Shown here one piece after another: positions 11,174 to 21,371 of a stretch of 64,000 nt of DNA. Under the pieces are notes generated by a model. It was given only the letters and a program-made list of their open reading frames with translations. It was not told where the DNA came from and searched no databases. Source of the stretch: Elymus sibiricus (lineage: Eukaryota > Streptophyta > Magnoliopsida > Poales > Poaceae). Both the position numbers and the translations under genes were made by a program. The stretch spans positions 542,542,222-542,606,221 of the forward strand of contig CM077667.1 of NCBI GenBank assembly GCA_039707655.1, read 5' to 3'. Each line of letters starts with the position of its first letter. Position 1 is the stretch's first letter.

Positions 11174-11794
11174 CACTATCGGCATTAAAATTTATAATGC
11201 CGATGGACCGCACCCGTCGGCATAGGCCAGAACGCAGTTGGCATAGGCCTATGCCAATGGCTGCTATTGACGTAGGGCCATCGGTAATGATCTTGTCGGG
11301 TACGACCTGTCGGACCGTCGGCATAGATGCCTATGCCGACGGACTTTACCAGGCGGTCGACACGGAACCACGGTCGGCAAAATTGAAGACGACACGGTCA
11401 CCTAACGACGCCTTAGAGAGGAGTGGCCATCTTCGGCTGGGTAGAGGTTCGAGCTAATGTAGGTAGGCAAGACTGGAAGGGAGGAGGGCATGCGAGCAAC
11501 GGATAGAGGAGAGCGACGGTGGGGCAGCGACGAGTCGCTCTCCCTCTACATCCATATCAGGGGAGAACAGGAGCGACGAGAGAGAGGGGAGGCTTGGCGA
11601 GGCAGTACTAGATGAAGGGGATGGGGGCGACGACACTGGGTGGCAGTGTGGGTGGGGGATCCATGGCGCAGGTTGCCGTCGGCATACGTCAGATCGATGC
11701 CGACGGTGTTTCCCCGGCCGTCGGCACATGCACATCTATGCCGACGGTGGCCATCGGCATAGAAATTGCCATCAGGTTGGTTATTCCGGTAGTG
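11174..11794. mobile_element. Short non-autonomous CACTA element (621 bp)
   Basis: The left end reads CACTATCGGCATTA. The right end, read as complement, reads CACTACCGGAATAA (11 of 14 identical). Both flanks are dense in ATGCCGACGG/CCGTCGGCAT subterminal repeats. The centre is short and GC-rich and has no transposase. The 3-bp flanks (TAA left, CAG right) do not match, so the TSD has decayed or one end is slightly misplaced. Confidence 0.75.
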
Positions 11795-12413
11795 CAGTAT
11801 ATGGCAGACCATATCGTCTGCTCCCTCCGAGCCGGTGAAAATCTGCCTGGCAGCGGTAATGTTTGATGGTCGTGGGCCATCAGTCCCGGTTAAAATAAGA
11901 AAAGCATTCATTATACCTGCGGCGATACGTGTTAGGTTGGACACCTCGGAGCAGACTCGACGGAAAGATAACGAGCTTATATGTCCTCGGGCTCACATTA
12001 GCACTTTCGTGGGAGATATATAGTCTGGAAACGGGATCGACGGCGTACGTGCTGATCGCCAAGCATTTCAGCTGCTTTGCTCTCTTCTTATTTCCGATCC
12101 ACTTTTTTGGCCAGCTATACACACTGGACAGACACATTCAGGACGCGTAACATTCAGTCCATATCTTGTACAACCGTAGGGAGGGACATGCAAGCAGACA
12201 ATCAACTTCAACAACATCTATATTAATATTACCACTGACACTGAGTCCATTTATACCAAGAGGTTGTGAAGAAAACAACGGGCATGCTGCAACCATCCTC
12301 ACAAAGAAAACACCACCGAAAGGAAGATCCAAGTAAAAGATAAATGAAGACTGACTGAACCTATCTAACTATCTTATCCAACACAACCTCAATGTTAGGA
12401 AGTACAGGTTATC
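11795..12413. other. Region downstream of the F-box gene, no recognised feature
   Basis: No repeat end, conserved protein text or RNA gene was seen. The part nearest 12413 probably contains the 3' untranslated region of the F-box gene on the minus strand. No clear poly(A) signal was identified. Confidence 0.4.
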
Positions 12414-13601
12414 TCAAGATTGGCTTCTAAGCCGCGAAAGGAGGAATGCCAACCAGTCCATATGCAGTGGTACAACGTCCACGCGGTTATCATGTTGTCC
12501 AGGCCAGTCAACCAGCTCCTCAGCCGTCTCTGCTTCGACATCAGCGAGGTACATGCATCCGCTGTTGTCCTGGACAATCATCGTGCCATACGTCTCTCCT
12601 AACATGTGCATACTTGATATTCCTTGAGTGAGCTTCTTGCCTGATTGGGTAAGTTGGAATATCTTCTTGGGGAGCCACTGGATTGTACCGTTCACATTTT
12701 CCCAGATAGTTACTTCAGAACCTGCGGTGTGCGTAAGGATAAGCAAAAGCGTCCCATCAGTGGCCAGCGTAAGGGATGGGTGCCATGTGTCATCCATGAG
12801 GAAGGGGGTCCTCGTCAACGAGATGTGACCAGTCCGGACGTCCATGCCAACGGCACATAAACATGACATGGTCACATCATAAAATAGCCAGTGCGCCGTG
12901 CCATGGCACACAACAGCACGGCCACGACAAAGCGGAGCATATTCCTGGGTACCAAAGCACTTGGTCGGCATGCTCCAGCTCCCTTCGCCGGACGAGAACG
13001 TGTGGAGATTATAGTCCACGTCGATGACTCCCACTTTGAAGGACGGCGTGTTGTCCTGTGGCGGCGGCTCGGAGCTGTCAGAGCGATAATCTGCACCGCT
13101 CAGAACAGTGTATCCGCACCAATAGTCCACGGGGTCGACCTGGCCGCAGCCACAGTTTAGAGGTGGAAGCACGTGGTACTCGCCAGCATGTAGGTTGCAC
13201 ACTGCCAGTTTCATCACTCCCGTGGTGTGAGGAGAGAGACCCACGAGGAGGAGGCCATGGCGGCAGACAAGCGGCTTCGCGTGGTTCAAGAGCCCAGCCG
13301 ACGGCGCAGACATGAAGGTGCTAAGGGCACGGCAACCACGTCCCATAACCGAACGCGGAGCAGGGACGAAGCACGGCTGGGCGTCCCTGATAAAGAAGCC
13401 GACTAGGGAGGGGCAGGCTTCCTCCGGCCAGCAACGCCGGAGGAATATGGGGTCGGCCACGAGGCCGCGCCACCTCTTGCAAGCCGTGACGCATCGGAAG
13501 AATGCGGCTGCGTCGTCTTCGATGCGGACGAGGATCTCGAGCACTACATCGTCCGGGAGAGTCGACACCGCCGTGTCGTCCGTCGACCGATCGATGTCCA
13601 T
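12414..13601 (-). CDS. F-box protein, intact single-exon gene (395 aa)
   Basis: The product is expected to be a substrate-recognition subunit of an SCF (SKP1-CUL1-F-box) ubiquitin ligase. Residues about 14-57 form a good F-box: LPDDVVLEILVRI, then FFRCVTACKRWRGLV and DPIFLRR, covering the Leu-Pro start and the conserved Trp. The remaining ~340 residues have no zinc finger, LRR or Kelch text that I can identify. Patterns such as HGLLLVGLS, VCNLHAGEYHVLPPL and FKVGVIDVDY resemble the beta-propeller-like C-terminal domains of grass F-box proteins of unknown target. The ATG at 13599-13601 opens MDIDRSTDD, and the frame runs without interruption to a stop at 12414. It is the only uninterrupted host-type gene in the window and is flanked by transposons. 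Ligand, partners and expression are unknown. Confidence 0.92.
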   Translation of the reverse strand: MDIDRSTDDTAVSTLPDDVVLEILVRIEDDAAAFFRCVTACKRWRGLVADPIFLRRCWPEEACPSLVGFFIRDAQPCFVPAPRSVMGRGCRALSTFMSAPSAGLLNHAKPLVCRHGLLLVGLSPHTTGVMKLAVCNLHAGEYHVLPPLNCGCGQVDPVDYWCGYTVLSGADYRSDSSEPPPQDNTPSFKVGVIDVDYNLHTFSSGEGSWSMPTKCFGTQEYAPLCRGRAVVCHGTAHWLFYDVTMSCLCAVGMDVRTGHISLTRTPFLMDDTWHPSLTLATDGTLLLILTHTAGSEVTIWENVNGTIQWLPKKIFQLTQSGKKLTQGISSMHMLGETYGTMIVQDNSGCMYLADVEAETAEELVDWPGQHDNRVDVVPLHMDWLAFLLSRLRSQS

Positions 13602-13880
13602 ATGTGATTACGATTTTTGTGATAATGAAGCAACGCAAGTAAGGCTGGAGGCGCTGCTAATATGCTTGGAAACTGCCAAACAAAGTAGAAACATGTCTAC
13701 AACCCCAACTGCCAAACAGGTCTCCGTTTACAGTTCCATTACGAAACAAAGTAGAAACATGTTTCCTCTTCCACTTTCCACAAGAACCAATCGTTGATAT
13801 AAAAAAAAAACATCATTAATCCATATGAGATTACGATTTGTCTGATGTATCCACGTATCTAAATATATATACGTATCTGT
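13602..13880. repeat. F-box upstream region with a short local duplication
   Basis: A phrase with TCTACAACCCC, GGTCTCCG, TTACAGT and ACAAAGTAGAAACATGT occurs at about 13692-13785 and, recognisably, at 15429-15497 on the far side of the retroposon. ACAAAGTAGAAACATGT also appears at about 13680. An older tandem duplication therefore predates the retroposon insertion. The F-box promoter should lie here, but no convincing TATA box was seen. Confidence 0.6.
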
Positions 13881-15396
13881 GTAGTATTTTGTAAGCTGTT
13901 TTCTCGAAAGGAGAACGGATTATAGTATAGTATAACAGGCCCTCCCGTGTCGCCCCCGCGAGGCAACCGGGAGGCGACTCCAACCCCACCGCCGCCGGTC
14001 CACCCTTCCTCCGCCCCCTCCCTCGCCGCCGCCACAGGGCACGACCGGGCGAAGCCCGGACGGTGCCGGCGGCGGCGGGGCCTTCTTCGCCTCCTCGTGC
14101 GGCCTCCCGACGCGGGCGGCCTGGGCCGCATCTGGACGAGCTGCTCCCGTGGGGCATCTCGGCGTGGCGGCGCCCCGGCGAGACTACCCGTCGGCTCTTC
14201 GGCGCGGAGCTCCTTCGACGGTTCGCGCGGCGCGGCGGGCTGCGGGGCGGGGTCCCCTGTGGCGGCGGCGGCGGATCTGGCCTTGCCGGGTCTGGCTACG
14301 CCGGTTGCGGTGGACGGCGGCGACCCCTTCCCCTCCCTCCGCACGGATCCGGCTGACGGCGACCTGGACCCTGTACGGGGCCTTCGTCACCATGCGGCCG
14401 GTGGTTGCTCGGAGGTGTGTGGGGAGATGGTCGCGGTGGTCTGCGCCTTGGAGGGGCGGCGGCTTCGGCCCCGATCTCTAGGCGGCAAGGAGGTGGATGG
14501 CACCGGATCTCCTGGCTGTGCGTGCACCTTGGGGGATCTGGGGCCCGGTCTTGGGGGCTGGCGGCGGTGGATCTGGGGCCCCCGGCCCTGATCCGATCTC
14601 CTCCGGCGGCGGTCCTAGGGTTCCAACTCGCGCCGAGATTTTGATCGACCGGATGCATGTCCCCATCGATCTGGCTGCAGTGTCGTGTTCCGGAAGGCTC
14701 CGTCGGGAACTCCCTTGGGCGATTCATGCCTGGAGATTGCTGGATCGGGTGGGATTCGGTCGTGCGCACCCGTGTTTTTCTCTGACCGTTTGGTTTCAGA
14801 GGGAGCGCTGCGAAGCTCTACTGGCTGTTACCATCATGGGGTATGCTTTCTCGTTCCATGTTGAAGTCAGCTGGTGGAGAATGTCATGGAAGCTGAGATC
14901 TGAGGACAAGCAATGGTGTTTCGAGTCTCTGTGGCGATGAGGAATTGGCTTGGTGATTCGTGACTTGGAGCAGCGGCATGCTAGTGGGGGCGACTGCACA
15001 GGAGAAGTCCAAAGTCTTTCTTTCAGGATGAAAATCCAAGGTCTGGCCTTAATTGGTTGTGCCTGGCAATGGCCTTGTTGAAGGCATTGTTTTTGAGAGC
15101 GAGGACTTTCTTCAGGGTGAAAACCTAAGATCGATGATCGGGCGACGACGGTGTTTGTGCACTGTTCCCTTATTGGAGGCGTCGCTTTTGGAGAAGCTGG
15201 ACTTCTGGTGCTGTCTTGGTGGTGTTAGTGCTGCTGTTTCAGGGAATAGATCATTGCAGCGGGACTTTTCTTTTTCGTTATTCCTCTTTCTTTTTTTGGC
15301 TGTGTGCATCCGTAATGTCGCTAGGGCATTGCGTTGTTGCAGAGGCTGGGTGTAATTGGTATCTCCGCGATATTAATATATGCTCTTTGTCGAAAA
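13881..15396 (+). mobile_element. Non-LTR-type retroposon with 14-bp target-site duplications
   Basis: ATATACGTATCTGT occurs at 13867-13880 and again at 15397-15410, bracketing a 1516-bp insertion with a GC-rich 5' half and a 3' end GGTGTAATTGGTATCTCCGC...ATATTAATAT, then CTTTGTCGAAAA. A related copy lies at about 35440-36013. The long TSD and short A-rich tail indicate target-primed reverse transcription. Open frames across the GC-rich half (for example 13947-14591) show no reverse transcriptase or other domain I recognise. It is therefore non-autonomous, probably mobilised by a LINE. Confidence 0.8.
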
Positions 15397-15410
15397 ATAT
15401 ACGTATCTGT

Positions 15411-15640
15411 ATGTCACCGTGTCGGTCTACAACCCCAAAAGGTCTCCGGTTACAGTACGTAACAAAGTAGAAACATGTTTCCTTTTGCACTTTGCGCTGA
15501 TGCCGACAGACTAAGAACAACTTTATAATGATATTAATTAATGAAGTGCTTCCAAATATAAAAAAAAACTTGTGAATTTGATTTTATGCTACGTCAAAAA
15601 TAAGGGAAATAATTTACATCAGCCGGCTGATCCTACTAAT
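15411..15640. other. Right flank of the retroposon, unclassified
   Basis: This contains the second copy of the duplicated ACAAAGTAGAAACATGT segment (15429-15497) and then AT-rich sequence without a recognisable gene. Confidence 0.4.
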
Positions 15641-16335
15641 GCATCAACCTCCTCAAACAGTCGACACGTGTCCCTCCTGCTCACCACGTGTCCCTTCTAA
15701 AGAAATTTTATGGACGGTTTATCTCCCTCCTCTCTTTTGCTTGTCTTTCTCTCTGTATAACATCCCAGGCACATGGAGCACCCAGTAGCAGTAAAGACCA
15801 CCATCGCTTTTTTCGCTCACCGATTGGACATGGCTACAGCAAGATCTCTTTAGCAAAGAGTTCTGCAACAAGACTTTTGTTGCAAAAGTAGAGGATGATG
15901 CTGACCACGGCGAACGATCACTGGTCGCAAGGGTTTTCTTTGGTTTCTGCAACAAGGCTCTTGTTGCCAAGGAAATTAACTAGCGCACAACACTACGATT
16001 TGTTGCAACGGGGCAAGAGCAAAGTTTTATTTTCTATAATAGAGATTTTGTTTTTGAAACATAGGCCTTGTTTCAGAAGAAAAAAAACGGGTCGACATTA
16101 GGGCAACAAGGATCGTGTTGCAAAGCGCCGAGTGCAACACAAGCCTTGTTGCAAAGGTTGATGCACGCTCACTGGAAGAAGATCGGGCGGGTGTTGACCT
16201 CACGATCCTATGGCTACCAAGGCGGCGGATTTTTTCTAAACATCACCCGGCGGACTCGTAGCAGGCCCCCTAAAATAATCATGAAAGCTTTGTATTTTGA
16301 AGTTCATGGAATAATTGGCTAGTTTTCTACTAGTA
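15641..16335. repeat. Unclassified element with four 19-bp palindromic modules
   Basis: Four 19-bp near-palindromes of the form GCAACAAG-nnn-CTTGTTGC lie at 15865-15883, 15949-15967, 16103-16121 and 16134-16152. No transposase or clean terminal repeat was identified. Such clusters of short inverted words are typical of subterminal regions of non-autonomous DNA transposons, but the class is not determined. Confidence 0.55.
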
Positions 16336-17110
16336 TGTTTTCCTTTTCTTCTTTTGACGAATTTGTTAGGAGAAGAACTTTTCGTAGGAAAACAGGTAGT
16401 CCAGTTTGTTGGGATACTGCATGGAATTACTATAGGAGGCTGGGGTTGAATGAACAGAACCCGTGGAGGCCTGTGGGGTCCTGTTTTAGGGTACGCCACA
16501 CCCCTCGCGATAAACAGGACCTTGTTTCAACAATTGGAGGTTGAAGAGAAGTTTGTTTCCTTTGTTTTGCGGTATGCGAGACCACTGTTGAGGAACAGCC
16601 CCATTTCTATCGTAGTCGCTTCAACATGACTTAGCTATTTCTGTTTGACGGTATCCCAGTCCCTCCCGTTGAACATGACCGTGTTTCTACTATACGCAGT
16701 TGAACAAAAGTCTGTTTTCCTCCATTTTGTGGTATGCGACACGCCCAGCCGGTGTGGGTCGATGAACAACTCCCCTGTTTTGGCTGTTTCCTCTAAGCCG
16801 GTTGGCTTCCAATGAACAGGATGCATTCCAATCCATCGGCTAGCTCCCGATGAACACAACGCTGTTTCCTCCCTTCCGACCCAGTTGGCTGGCTGTCGAT
16901 GAACATGACGATATTGTTGCACGCATTTGATACCCCGCCCGTGTGCACGTACGTTGCCATATTTTTTGCAATGTGGTTGTACGTAGGTGTACACGATTTA
17001 GACGGGACTTCATAACATGCTACGTCGGGGACTCTAGTATTACACGTGTTGTTCCTTACTCGGCCACGTTTCATCGTTGCAGAGACCAATCGACAAGTAT
17101 GTAGGTACAC
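16336..17110. repeat. Repeat with recurring GAACA phrase
   Basis: A phrase close to GTTGAACA-nGACC-nTGTTTCC recurs about ten times between 16450 and 16910 at spacings of 20-100 bp, interspersed with GC-rich words. I associate this vocabulary with Triticeae transposons whose ends I cannot place here. No gene is supported. Confidence 0.5.
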
Positions 17111-17211
17111 TTTTTACGACCAGACAGATAATGTTACGTACGTTTTGACCTGATATGTCCTAACTATCAGGTTCCCTCCAGACAAATTTTTACGAACAGA
17201 CAAATTTTTGC

Positions 17212-17431
17212 GCGTAATAGGGAAGCACTTACTACATGCGAAGATGTAGCTGGCGGGTCCCAGTTGTCAGGGGAAGGAATTGTTTTTTCGCGTAATAAGG
17301 AGTCACTTTCTTACAGGCGAAGATATACTTGGTGGGTCCCAGCTGTCAGCGGGAGGAATCATTTTTTCCGCATAATAAGGAGGCACTTCCTTTAGTGCAA
17401 AGATGTTGCTGGTGGGTCCCAGTTGTCTGCC
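17212..17431. repeat. ~79-bp tandem repeat, 2.8 copies
   Basis: Units start GCGTAATA or GCATAATA at 17212, 17290 and 17370. Each contains AAGATGT or AAGATAT and then GGTGGGTCCCAG-TGTC. The units are about 75-80% alike by eye. Confidence 0.8.
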
Positions 17432-18667
17432 TCTCCACATACAATTCTCTACCGATGGTTGTCGTCCATTGACCATGTTGACGGCGAGGCCTAGGAAGGG
17501 AATGACCCGGAGCCGAGGAAGACACGGCACTGGATGCCCACACTTAGGGGAGTACGTGGTTTGACTGGTTCGGCAGTGGTGTGAGGCTGTCGTCCCTGGA
17601 GAATAACATAAGGTGTGGGTGAATAGAGAGATGGGAGTAGGGTTGGGCGGTAAGGCCTGCGCGGCAGCACAGGCATCCACAGGAGACGGGAGCCGGTGGT
17701 CCCGCCGGCGCTTGTTTGGGCGATTGAAGCAAGAAGATGAGAGATTGAAGAAGCACATCGGCCATGATGGAAATCCAACGGCTATTGGTGCTAGAAATGT
17801 ATGTTCCCTAAAAGTTGACAAAAGCTCTGCGTACGCGTCAACTTAGTAGGCCCACAACTCGGCATCACATCTTGGGCAGACAGCATACGACCCATTCGCT
17901 ATTAATTTAAAATTTATATCCCATTGTGTAATTTTTATGGAATTTATTGCAGCCCATTTTATTTATTTATATTTTTTGCTTATTTTCTGGCAAGGACAGG
18001 GTTAAAAAATTCAACGATCTTTCATTGAAATTTCCAAACTTTTTTTAGTCCTGAAATTTTCAAGCCCGATAAAAACTAGTTTTAAAATATATTTAAATTA
18101 TGTTAAAATCTAAGAAAATATGAAATCTGAAAAGACGAAAATAATACAAATTTTGTAACTAATTGCCCATTTTTTGTGTTCTGATATATTTACTCACCAT
18201 ATAATATTACTTTTAAGACTTTACAACCCATTTTTTCGGGGCAGGCCAAATGTGTCCCTCGTTCGCTTGAAAGATTTAGAGTACATCATGGCAGAGATTA
18301 AGAAGCTGGGCTAGTCATTTTCAACGAGAAAAAAGTACATGGACTCTTGATGTTGTGAACTTAAAATAAAGTCTGGTCTAGACGGGCCACGGGCACCGCA
18401 CATCCCAGTTGATACCCTACTCCATCTCACAACAACAACAAAACTGACCCAGAGGATTATTAAAAATATTGGTCAAGCCGTTGGGTCCTAGGTGATAGCC
18501 GCTCCTTTTGCAATTCTCTCGTTTATCAACTATGTTAAGAATATCATAGGGCCCAGATGTCAATAAAACATTAGGAGCAACCTGGGGGTCCCTACTGTCA
18601 TTTTCTCCACGTAAAGTTCTAACACGATTTCGCTCGTTTGTTGACCATGTTGACAACGCCACACAGC
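17432..18667. repeat. Two diverged copies of one repeat, the second interrupted by the Gypsy element
   Basis: Copy 1 (about 17460-17890) carries TTGACCATGTTGACGGCGAGG, GAGAATAA, TAGAGAGATGG, GGTGGTCCCGCCGGCGC and AACTTAGTAGGCCCACA. The same words in the same order reappear split around the Gypsy insertion (18640-18667, then 26755-27240). Between the copies, 17900-18580 is AT-rich without features. No coding content was identified. Confidence 0.6.
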
Positions 18668-19657
18668 TGTTGACACACGAACGCGTCACGCGTACCCTCG
18701 ACGCCGGGGGTGATGCACCGCAGCTCACGGACGAAGGAGGCCCGTCCGGAAGCGCGGTACGCAAGCAATCCGGCGGGCGCTTTTGAAGACCCGACGCACC
18801 GTTTCTCCGGGATGGAACCCGTCAGGAGTCACGGATGGACGATGGGCTGCCCTAGGTCGATTCGCTCGCCCCTAGGGCCTCGAGGTTCGCCGTCCTGCAA
18901 CAAGAAGAACGAACGAAGAACGAGAAGAAAGATACGAGGGAGAGGGATAAAAGTAGGGTAAAAGATGTAGATGTGTTTGTTCGATTGTGTGTTGTTTCAA
19001 TCGGCCATCACCTCTTCTATTTAAGAGGGGGTTGGACTTCCCGTACAAGACACGGACCCAAATTTCCGTCCAAAGGGTCAAAAATACTAGCCAAATTCGG
19101 ATTTCCAAAATCTACCCGAATCTGGGCACGGTAGTACCGTTTCTGGGCACGGTAGTACCGCTTAAAGTGGTAGTACCGCTCTGAGTACCGCGCTACTACC
19201 GCTTGGGGGCATCGGGGGTCCAGAAGAATTTTCTTAAGTGGTAGTAGAGCAGTAGTTATGCGCGGTAGTACCGCTCAAGCGGTACTTCCGCTTATGGGAG
19301 CCGTACTACCGCCCTCTGCTGTAGCAGCATCTTGTAACGGCCGTAACTTTTGCATACGATCTCGGATTGAGACGATTTTTATATCAAAATCGACCGATTC
19401 GACGATACAAAGACAATCCGTGTATAAACTTTTCTCATATGAGGCCATCTTGGGGGCGTAATCAGCCGAATAGTGTTCTGCATACAAAATCTCAGTACTT
19501 CGAACACAACTTCGGCCTTAGAGCTGAGCTCGGATGGCTATGGCCCAAATATCAAAGTTTCTCCTTTCGACGATACGGAACTTTCTCACTTTGAGCACTT
19601 TTCCATTTGAGGCCTTCTTAATTACGTTTTTGACCATGCCAAAAACTGGTGTCAACA
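18668..19657 (-). repeat. Gypsy 3' LTR (990 bp)
   Basis: TGTTGACACACGAAC...GGTGTCAACA, with TG/CA ends inside short inverted repeats. The half toward the internal region is rich in GGTAGTACCG-type palindromes. In minus-strand sense this is the 3' LTR. Confidence 0.96.
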
Positions 19658-19660
19658 CAT

Positions 19661-19672
19661 GCCCCCCTGTTT
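19661..19672 (-). other. Gypsy polypurine tract
   Basis: On the minus strand the sequence AACAGGGGGGC followed by ATG directly precedes the 3' LTR. It supports the minus-strand orientation. Confidence 0.8.
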
Positions 19673-19826
19673 TTCGGCAAAACTTGTCTGCCGAAAAATA
19701 ACTTGCACAATGCTTTTTCTAAGGACGATGTCAACACTCCATCGGCCATTTATAGTCTTAGGGCGATAATCATATATCGGCCACGTTTGCTCTTAGGGCA
19801 ATATTCATATATCGGCCATTTCCTAT

Positions 19827-21293
19827 TTAGGCTTCTTGCCACACACTTGGGTGGTACTTTTTCAAATACTTGCCATTGAGAGCTCGAGGTAGCAATGTTC
19901 CTTGCATGGATTCCACCAAATATGAATTTCCGGGAATTATTCTTGTAATTTTTAAAGGACCTTCCCAACTTGGAGACCACTTTTCGAACTTCTTATCCTT
20001 TGTACCGATCGGTAGAATCACCTTCCACACAAGATCACCAATCTGAAAATTCTTCAACTTGACCTTCTTATTGTAGGCTCTTGCTACCCTCAACTTGTCT
20101 CTCTCTATGGCCTTTAATGCAGCCAAACGCTTATCGACAACCTCGTCAATATTATCGATCATCAAGTTATAAAAGTCCACTGCCGATAAATCATTTTGTT
20201 TGGCTATTATCAAAGCATTCAAATTAACTTCCACCGGTAAAATGGCCTCTTGACCATATACGAGCTCATATGGAGTTACCTTCGTCACACCATGCCTTGA
20301 GATTCTATGCGCCCACGAAGCCTCGGACAATAATTCATGCCATCTCCTTGGATTATCTTCAATCTTCTTCTTGATGAGCTTGATCAAAATTTTATTGCTA
20401 GACTCAGCTTGTCCATTGGCTTGAGCATAATACGGGGGAGGAATTGAGCAACTTTATCTTATATGATTCGGCAAATTCTCTAACTTGATGTGACATGAAA
20501 GATGAACCTTGATCCGTAGTTAATGTTTGCGGAATACCGAATCTATGAATAATGTGCTCACTTATGAATTGAATTACCTCCGTATGTGTCATATTCTTGA
20601 GAGGTACTGCTTCAGACCATTTAGTAAAATAATCAGTTGCCACCAACACGAACCGATGCCCCCTTGAAGAGGAAGGATGAATTTCTCCAATAAAGTCTAA
20701 TCCCCAACCTCTAAAAGGCCACGGCTTGATAATAGGATGTAACATAGCAGCGGGAGCAACTGAATATCACCAAACTTTTGACAAGCTTCACATCCTTTAT
20801 AATACCTAAAGCAATCGTTGATCATCGTCGGCCAATAAAATCCAGCACGTCGTAATAACCACTTCATCTTGGGGGCCGACTGATGAGTGCCGCAAATTCC
20901 TTCATGAACCTCTCCCATAGCAATTCTCGCTTGGTCTTCGTCCAAACACTTGAAGAGAACATGTTCAACCGTTCGGCGATAAAGACCATCGTCTCTCATT
21001 GTATATTTGAAAGCCATGCGCCGAACAACCCTGTCCACCCTTCCGCTCGAATTGCACAAGTAATCAATAATGGGCTTCCTCCAGTCATGATTTTCATCTG
21101 CACTAGATTTATTGTTAGTGACCGAATCAGTGGGCTCTGGTTCGGTCTCTCCTATGTTAGCAAGACAAGACATCGGCTTTAGAGAGATATGAAACATGCC
21201 ATGATCGACATGATAGCCGGATGCTTGTTGTGCCAACTCGTTTGCTCTCCAATTATCATGTCTAGATATATGAGCAATGCTAAAATGATCCAA
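19827..21293 (-). pseudogene. Gypsy integrase and upstream linker, frameshifted
   Basis: Minus-strand translation from 21293 gives an H-H-C-C-type integrase zinc-binding region (HEGICGTHQSAPKMKWLLRRAG, then CEACQK). The core follows: WGLDFIGEI with the first Asp, TTDQGSSF with the second Asp, and ANGQAES with the Glu. Last is a C-terminal domain with FQIGDLVWKVILP. One-base shifts are needed near 20740 (before MLHP) and in the C-run near 20445, so at least three frames are used. The enzyme would integrate the cDNA; this copy should not make an intact product. Confidence 0.9.
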
Positions 21294-21371
21294 AGTAGAA
21301 ATTATATCTAGACATTTATCAAGATAAACATTAAGTGATTCGTCTAAACATTGAAAAACTTTGGATACTTG

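Noticed and set aside
13947..14769. GC-rich open frames up to 214 codons on both strands
   Set aside because: They overlap on opposite strands inside the retroposon and contain no recognisable domain; the high GC content explains the lack of stops.
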